A DNA stretch of 64,000 bases from Auanema rhodensis (taxonomy: Eukaryota > Nematoda > Chromadorea > Rhabditida > Rhabditidae): assembly GCA_964057225.1 (NCBI GenBank), contig OZ059898.1, forward strand, positions 10,168,001 through 10,232,000, read 5' to 3'. Position 1 is the stretch's first letter. Every line of letters starts with the position of its first letter. This document shows, piece after piece, positions 58,843 through 64,000 of the stretch. The translations under genes and the position numbers were made by a program. The notes beneath the pieces were generated by a model. It was not told the origin of the DNA. It ran no database searches and saw only the letters and a program-made list of their open reading frames with translations.

Positions 58843-59487
58843 ATGACCTCCTCTCTCGCCAACGTCACACTCTCTACATTCCTCGCAACTCCAACACTAC
58901 TGGTCCCTCTAGCGACCACTATTGAACAAGAATGGATAGAAGTAGAAAACCTTCGTGAAGGTCTTCTACCTATCAACTGCATGAAGCCCAACTTAGGACC
59001 AATAATAAGCCTCCAAACGAGCAAATTGGAAAAGAAGACACAGCACATCCTATTTATGATGGAACTATTGGAGGAGAAAACCAAAAACTATAAGGAAAAC
59101 GATCTGAAGGAGCTTCGCCAGCATCAAAAGAAATGGACAGAAGGATGTTCTCTCAGCCAGAAAGAGAACAGAATCCGACACATAATGCTGGGACAACCCG
59201 CCAGAACGCAGACCACAGCTGACATCTACAAAGCAATGCCGACGTGGACAACACAGATGACACAACAAGCTGTAGGAAATAGCGGAACCGAAGAAGAAGC
59301 ATCGTGGATAGAGATAGGGCAAGACCTATCAGTAGTAATCGAAAAACTACTGGCAAAAAGGACTACCAACACGTCCGCATCAAAAAGTAAGGCAAAAGCA
59401 GTTAGCCAAACCATCAGAACAATGGAGCTGCTTGGACTAGCATCAATGACGGAAATGATCCAGGAAATTGACCAACTGGCGGATTAA
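58843..59487 (+). CDS. Element 2 ORF3, unrecognised accessory protein (214 codons)
   Basis: ATG at 58843 (context aaaATGacc) to TAA at 59487, about 200 bp after the polyprotein stop and in the usual env position. I do not recognise a domain. The N-terminal 30 residues are Thr/Leu/Ala-rich and mildly hydrophobic, followed by EQEWIEVENLREG. The middle is charged and helix-forming (EKKTQHILFMMELLEEKTKNY and the following Lys/Glu-rich stretch), suggesting a short coiled coil. It has few Cys and no clear transmembrane helix, so it is not an envelope protein. Element 1 has no counterpart. It may be an accessory factor or a captured host gene; function unknown. Confidence 0.65.
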   Translation: MTSSLANVTLSTFLATPTLLVPLATTIEQEWIEVENLREGLLPINCMKPNLGPIISLQTSKLEKKTQHILFMMELLEEKTKNYKENDLKELRQHQKKWTEGCSLSQKENRIRHIMLGQPARTQTTADIYKAMPTWTTQMTQQAVGNSGTEEEASWIEIGQDLSVVIEKLLAKRTTNTSASKSKAKAVSQTIRTMELLGLASMTEMIQEIDQLAD

Positions 59488-59670
59488 AGAAGAGAGGAAA
59501 GGTTTAAATCATTTATAAAACTCTATCTCTTAAAATTTTTCTCTTTATCAATAGTTTGTTGAAAAAAAAAAAATTTTTTGTTTTATCTCATGCCATTTTA
59601 TTTTTTTATTTTATTTTTCTCTCTTAATTATTATTTGCATATAACAGCTGAGGTCAGCTGACTTGTATCC

Positions 59671-59679
59671 GTTGGGGCA
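59671..59679 (+). other. Polypurine tract of element 2 (weak)
   Basis: GTTGGGGCA abuts the 3' LTR. The purine run is short, but element 1 also has GGGCA at this border, which supports the position. Confidence 0.45.
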
Positions 59680-60096
59680 TGTTACATACATATCTCAAAG
59701 GAAAGCAGCTGACCATGGCAGCTGCTATTATTAAACTAATGCAGATAGTTTTTAAGCAATTCTGAGAATATTCTAGATGCACTTTTTATAAACTTTGTAA
59801 CAATTTGTGTAAACTGAGTAGGAGTTGTATGGATATATAAACCTGAGTCCTCAAGACTCAGGCATCTCATTATCTCATTATCTTACTTTCTCTTTATCTT
59901 CTTTATATTCTCTTTGTTAACTCTAACTTTAATCTTTGTATAATTATATTATAATGCGAACAATAAACCTTTATATATTTTATCTCTTGTTTCTTATTTC
60001 ACCTTACATTACACACATATATTTAAAATCATACTCATCGTCTCATAGTCTGTTTGGATATCTCAACTTGGAACCATTGAGAATCTAAATGGAACG
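59680..60096 (+). repeat. 3' LTR of element 2
   Basis: 417 bp; I find no difference from 47766-48182. Confidence 0.95.
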
Positions 60097-60100
60097 GTCT
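60097..60100. repeat. Target site duplication GTCT, right of element 2
   Basis: GTCT followed by ttataaaat resumes the cassette sequence. Confidence 0.9.
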
Positions 60101-60139
60101 TTATAAAATATAAATGATATTTTTTTATAAAAGTGAAGT

Positions 60140-60210
60140 TGCATCGGCCGGGAATCGAACCCGGGTCGCCCGCGTGGCAGGCGAGCATTCTACCACTGAA
60201 CCACCGATGC
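60140..60210 (-). tRNA. tRNA-Gly(GCC)
   Basis: Canonical body; its 3' end lies about 40 bp from the target site of element 2. The T4 terminator is retained. The 5' flank reads cgaaaataatag in place of cgaaaatgttag. Confidence 0.96.
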
Positions 60211-61002
60211 TTCGAAAATAATAGATTGTTTCCGAAAAATTATGAAAAGTCAAGTTCCACTGATTTGAAGAAAATTGTAAGTTTTAGAAAATAATTAAAA
60301 ATAAGTTCTCTCTACTATTAACTGATTGTCGGCTAAAATATGGTAACAGTTTTTATAAAAAGTTTCCATGATTGAGATTAAACAAAAAAAAGAATTAAAG
60401 AGAAACACTTCTTGTTTACTTACTTGATTATACTACTTGAAATTCGAAAAAAAGTAAAAAACAATTGAGAAAGCGACATAAACAGTTGAACGATTTGAAG
60501 AGAATTGTAAGTTTAAGAAAAGATTTAAAGTTTAGCTTTGTCTACTATTAACTGATTATCGGCTAAAATAAGGTAACAGTTTTTATTGAAAGTTTCCATG
60601 ATTAAGATTAAACAAAGAAGAAAATCAAAGAGAAACACTTCTTGTTTACTTACTTGATTATAATACTTGAAATTCCAAAAACAGTAAAATAAAATTGAAA
60701 AAGCGACAAAAACAGTTGAACGATTTGAAGACAATTGTAAGTTGAAGAATAAAATTAAAGTTTAGCTCTCTCTACTATTAACTGAATGTCGGCTAAATTA
60801 TGGTATCAGTTTTTATTAAAAGTTTCCATGATTAAGATTAAACAAAGAAAAAAAATCAAAGAGAAACACTTCTTGTTTACTAATTTGATTATAACACTTG
60901 AAAATCCAACAAAAGTAAAATAAAACTGTGAAAGCGGGTAAAACTGTTGAACTAAAACAGTCTTTATAAAATATAAATGCTATATTTTTATAAAATAGAA
61001 GT

Positions 61003-61073
61003 TGCATCGGCCGGGAATCGAACCCGGGTCGCCCGCGTGGCAGGCGAGCATTCTACCACTGAACCACCGATGC
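61003..61073 (-). tRNA. tRNA-Gly(GCC)
   Basis: Canonical body; 863 bp from the previous copy. The 3' flank is altered (ataaaatagaag) but TTTT is kept. Confidence 0.96.
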
Positions 61074-62095
61074 TTCGAAAATGTTAGATTGTTTCCGAAA
61101 AATTATGAAAAGTCAAGTTCTACTGATTTGAAGAGAATTGTAAGTTTTAGAAAATAATTAAAAATTAGTTCTCTCTACTATTAACTGATTGTCGGCTAAA
61201 ATATGGTAACAGTTTTTATAAAAAGTTTCCATGATTAGGATTAAACAAAAAAAAGAATTAAAGAGAAACACTTTTTGTTTACTTATTTGATTATAATACT
61301 TTAAATTCCAAAAACAGTAGAATAAAATTGAGAAATCGACAAAAACAGTTGAACGATTTGAAGAGAATTGTAAGTTTTAGAAAATAATTAAAAATTAGTT
61401 CTCTCTACTATTAACTGATTGTCGGCTAAAATATGGTTACAGTTTTTATAAAAAGTTTCCATGATTAGGATTAAACAAAAAAAAGAATTAAAGAGAAACA
61501 CTTTTTGTTTACTTATTTGATTATAATACTTGAAATTCCAAAAACAGTAGAATAAAATTGAGAAATCGACAAAAACAGTTGAACGATTTGAAGAGAATTG
61601 TAAGTTTTAGAAAAGAATTAAAGTTCAGCTATCTCTACTATTAACTGATTATCGGCTAAAATAAAGTAACAGTTTTTATTGAAAGTTTCCATGATTAAGA
61701 TTAAACAAAGAAAAAAATCAAAGAGAAACACTTCTTGTTTACTTACTTGATTATAATACTTGAAATTCCAAAAACAGTAAAATAAAATTGAAAAAGCGAC
61801 AAAAACAGTTGAACGATTTGAAGACAATTGTAAGTTGAAGAATAAAATTAAAGTTTAGCTCTCTCTACTATTAACTGAATGTCGGCTAAAATATGGTAAC
61901 AGTTTTTATTAAAAGTTCCCATGATTAAGATTAAACAAAGAAAAAAAATCAAAGAGAAACACTTCTTGTTTACTTATTTGATTATAATACTTGAAATTCC
62001 AAAAACAGTAAAATAAAACTGTGAAAGCGGGTAAAACTGTTGAACTAAAACAGTCTTTATAAAATATAAATGATATTTTTTTATAAAAGTGAAGT

Positions 62096-62166
62096 TGCAT
62101 CGGCCGGGAATCGAACCCGGGTCGCCCGCGTGGCACGCGAGCATTCTACCACTGAACCACCGATGC
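62096..62166 (-). tRNA. tRNA-Gly(GCC), anticodon-loop position 32 variant
   Basis: The plus strand reads ggcacgcgagc instead of ggcaggcgagc, so the loop is GTGCCAC: C32 becomes G and the anticodon GCC is kept. Position 32 tunes loop geometry with position 38; G32 is unusual and may weaken decoding. Promoters are intact. Confidence 0.9.
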
Positions 62167-62961
62167 TTCGAAAATGTTAGATTGTTTCCGAAAAATTATG
62201 AAAAGTCAAGTTCTACTGATTTGAAGAAAATTGTAAGTTTTAGAAAATAATTAAAAATACGTTCTCTCTACTATTAACTGATTGTCGGCTAAAATATGGT
62301 AACAGTTTTTATGTAAAGTTTCCATGATTAGGATTAAACAAAAAAAAGAATTAAAAAGAAACACTTCTTGTTTACTTACTTGATTATACTACTTGAAATT
62401 CCAAAAACAGTAGAATAAAATAGAGAAAGAGACGAAAAAAGTTGAACGATTTGAAGAGAATTGTGAGTTTTAGAAAAGAATTAAAGTTTAGCTTTGTCTA
62501 CTATTAACTGATTATCGGCTGAAATATGGTGACAGTTTTTTTTTAAAAGTTTCCATGATTAAGATTAATCAAAGAAAAAAAAATCAAAGAGAAACACTTC
62601 TTGTTTACTAATTTGATTATAACACTTGAAATTCCAACAAAAGTAAAGTAAAACTGTTAAAGCGAGTAAAACTGTTGAACAATTTGAAGACAATTGTAAG
62701 TTGAAGAATAAAATTAAAGTTTAGCTCTCTCTACTATTAACTGAATGTCGGCTAAAATATGGTAACAGTTTTTATTAAAAGTTTCCATGATTAAGATTAA
62801 ACAAAGAAAAAAAATCAAAGAGAAACACTTCTTGTTTACTAATTTGATTATAACACTTGAAATTCCAACAAAAGTAAAATAAAACTGTGAAAGCGGGTAA
62901 AACTGTTGAACTAAAACAGTCTTTATAAAATATAAATGATATTTTTTTATAAAAGTGAAGT

Positions 62962-63032
62962 TGCATCGGCCGGGAATCGAACCCGGGTCGCCCGCGTGGC
63001 AGGCGAGCATTCTACCACTGAACCACCGATGC
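62962..63032 (-). tRNA. tRNA-Gly(GCC)
   Basis: Canonical body; 866 bp from the previous copy. Confidence 0.96.
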
Positions 63033-63824
63033 TTCGAAAATGTTAGATTGTTTCCGAAAAATTATGAAAAGTCAAGTTCCACTGATTTGAAGAAAATTGT
63101 AAGTTTTAGAAAATAATTAAAAATAAGTTCTCTCTACTATTAACTGATTGTCGGCTAAAATATGGTAACAGTTTTTATAAAAAGTTTCCATGATTGAGAT
63201 TAAACAAAAAAAAGAATTAAAGAGAAACACTTCTTGTTTACTTACTTGATTATACTACTTGAAATTCGAAAAAAAGTAAAAAACAATTGAGAAAGCGACA
63301 TAAACAGTTGAACGATTTGAAGAGAATTGTAAGTTTAAGAAAAGATTTAAAGTTTAGCTTTGTCTACTATTAACTGATTATCGGCTAAAATAAGGTAACA
63401 GTTTTTATTGAAAGTTTCCATGATTAAGATTAAACAAAGAAAAAAATCAAAGAGAAACACTTCTTGTTTACTTACTTGATTATAATACTTGAAATTCCAA
63501 AAACAGTAAAATAAAATTGAGAAAGCGACAAAAACAGTTGAACGATTTGAAGACAATTGTAAGTTGAAGAATAAAATTAAAGTTTAGCTCTCTCTACTAT
63601 TAACTGAATGTCGGCTAAAATATGGTATCAGTTTTTATTAAAAGTTTCCATGATTAAGATTAAACAAAGAAAAAAAATCAAAGAGAAACACTTCTTGTTT
63701 ACTAATTTGATTATAACACTTGAAAATCCAACAAAAGTAAAATAAAACTGTGAAAGCGGGTAAAACTGTTGAACTAAAACAGTCTTTATAAAATATAAAT
63801 GCTATATTTTTATAAAAGTGAAGT

Positions 63825-63895
63825 TGCATCGGCCGGGAATCGAACCCGGGTCGCCCGCGTGGCAGGCGAGCATTCTACCACTGAACCACCGATGC
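63825..63895 (-). tRNA. tRNA-Gly(GCC)
   Basis: Canonical body; 863 bp from the previous copy; last tRNA in the window. Confidence 0.96.
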
Positions 63896-64000
63896 TTCGA
63901 AAATGTTAGATTGTTTCCGAAAAATTATGAAAAGTCAAGTTCTACTGATTTGAAGAGAATTGTAAGTTTTAGAAAATAATTAAAAATTAGTTCTCTCTAC

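Larger units (their letters stand above)
47766..60096 (+). mobile_element. LTR retrotransposon 2, intact Ty3/gypsy type with internal env-like module
   Basis: 12,331 bp with 417-bp LTRs identical by my reading, GTCT target duplication, 18-nt tRNA-Gln-type primer site, one long gag-env-pol frame and a third ORF. Same architecture as element 1 but opposite orientation, different LTRs and clearly diverged protein, so it is a related family and not a copy. Identical LTRs and the open frame suggest a very recent, potentially competent insertion. Length exceeds typical gypsy elements (5-9 kb) because of the env module and a 1.2-kb leader. Confidence 0.94.
60097..64000. repeat. Satellite with tRNA-Gly cassettes, segment 3
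   Basis: The array resumes to the window's right edge with five tRNA-Gly genes. The subtype order resembles the start of segment 1, and the array evidently continues beyond the window. Confidence 0.95.

Noticed and set aside
58804..59487. ORF3 of element 2 as a conventional env gene
   Set aside because: Too short, few Cys, no transmembrane helix or furin site; the glycoprotein lies upstream of pol.
1..64000. CRISPR-like interpretation of regular repeats
   Set aside because: Repeat units of about 230 bp with no short-repeat/unique-spacer structure, and eukaryotic mobile elements and tRNA; not CRISPR.

Overview
Eukaryotic nuclear DNA, most likely from an AT-rich arthropod (probably insect) genome; the species cannot be named from the sequence. 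No ordinary host protein gene is visible. The window is a long tandem array of glycine tRNA genes embedded in a satellite and split by two large, young Ty3/gypsy-type LTR retrotransposons.

Array (1-24734, 36461-47765, 60097-64000): an AT-rich satellite with a monomer of about 230-231 bp. Every one to five monomers, a 172-bp cassette is placed at exactly the same point of the monomer. It holds one intron-less 71-nt tRNA-Gly(GCC) gene on the minus strand with about 50 bp of its own flank on each side, including a T4 Pol III terminator. I count 45 tRNA copies: 40 have an identical tRNA body and 5 carry a single substitution, one of which changes the anticodon to CCC. Spacings are quantised (403, 632, 863, 1094, 1324 bp), and larger blocks have been re-duplicated in tandem.

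Element 1 (24735-36460, minus strand): 358-bp LTRs differing at one position by my reading, 4-bp target duplication GAAC, tRNA-Gln-type primer site. It has a gag+glycoprotein reading frame and a glycoprotein+protease/RT/RNase H/integrase frame, offset by -1 with a 31-nt overlap. Its gag start is broken by a nested 1170-bp hAT element (perfect 8-bp duplication, partial decayed transposase) and by other lesions.

Element 2 (47766-60096, plus strand): 417-bp LTRs that look identical, 4-bp duplication GTCT, an 18-nt tRNA-Gln-type primer site, one uninterrupted 3066-codon polyprotein frame, and an unrecognised 214-codon ORF before the 3' LTR. It looks intact and very recently inserted.

Main novelty candidate: in both elements an envelope-like glycoprotein module (internal signal-like hydrophobic segment, Cys-rich glycosylated ectodomain with a furin-type site, Thr-rich stalk, second ectodomain, transmembrane helix) lies between gag and protease, giving the order gag-env-pro-RT-RH-INT. 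The usual place for env in insect retroviruses is downstream of pol. In element 2 everything is one frame, so Pol would be the cytosolic tail of a membrane-anchored glycoprotein. Both elements also sit in the tRNA cassette, about 40-55 bp beyond the 3' end of a tRNA gene, which hints at tRNA-gene-linked integration.
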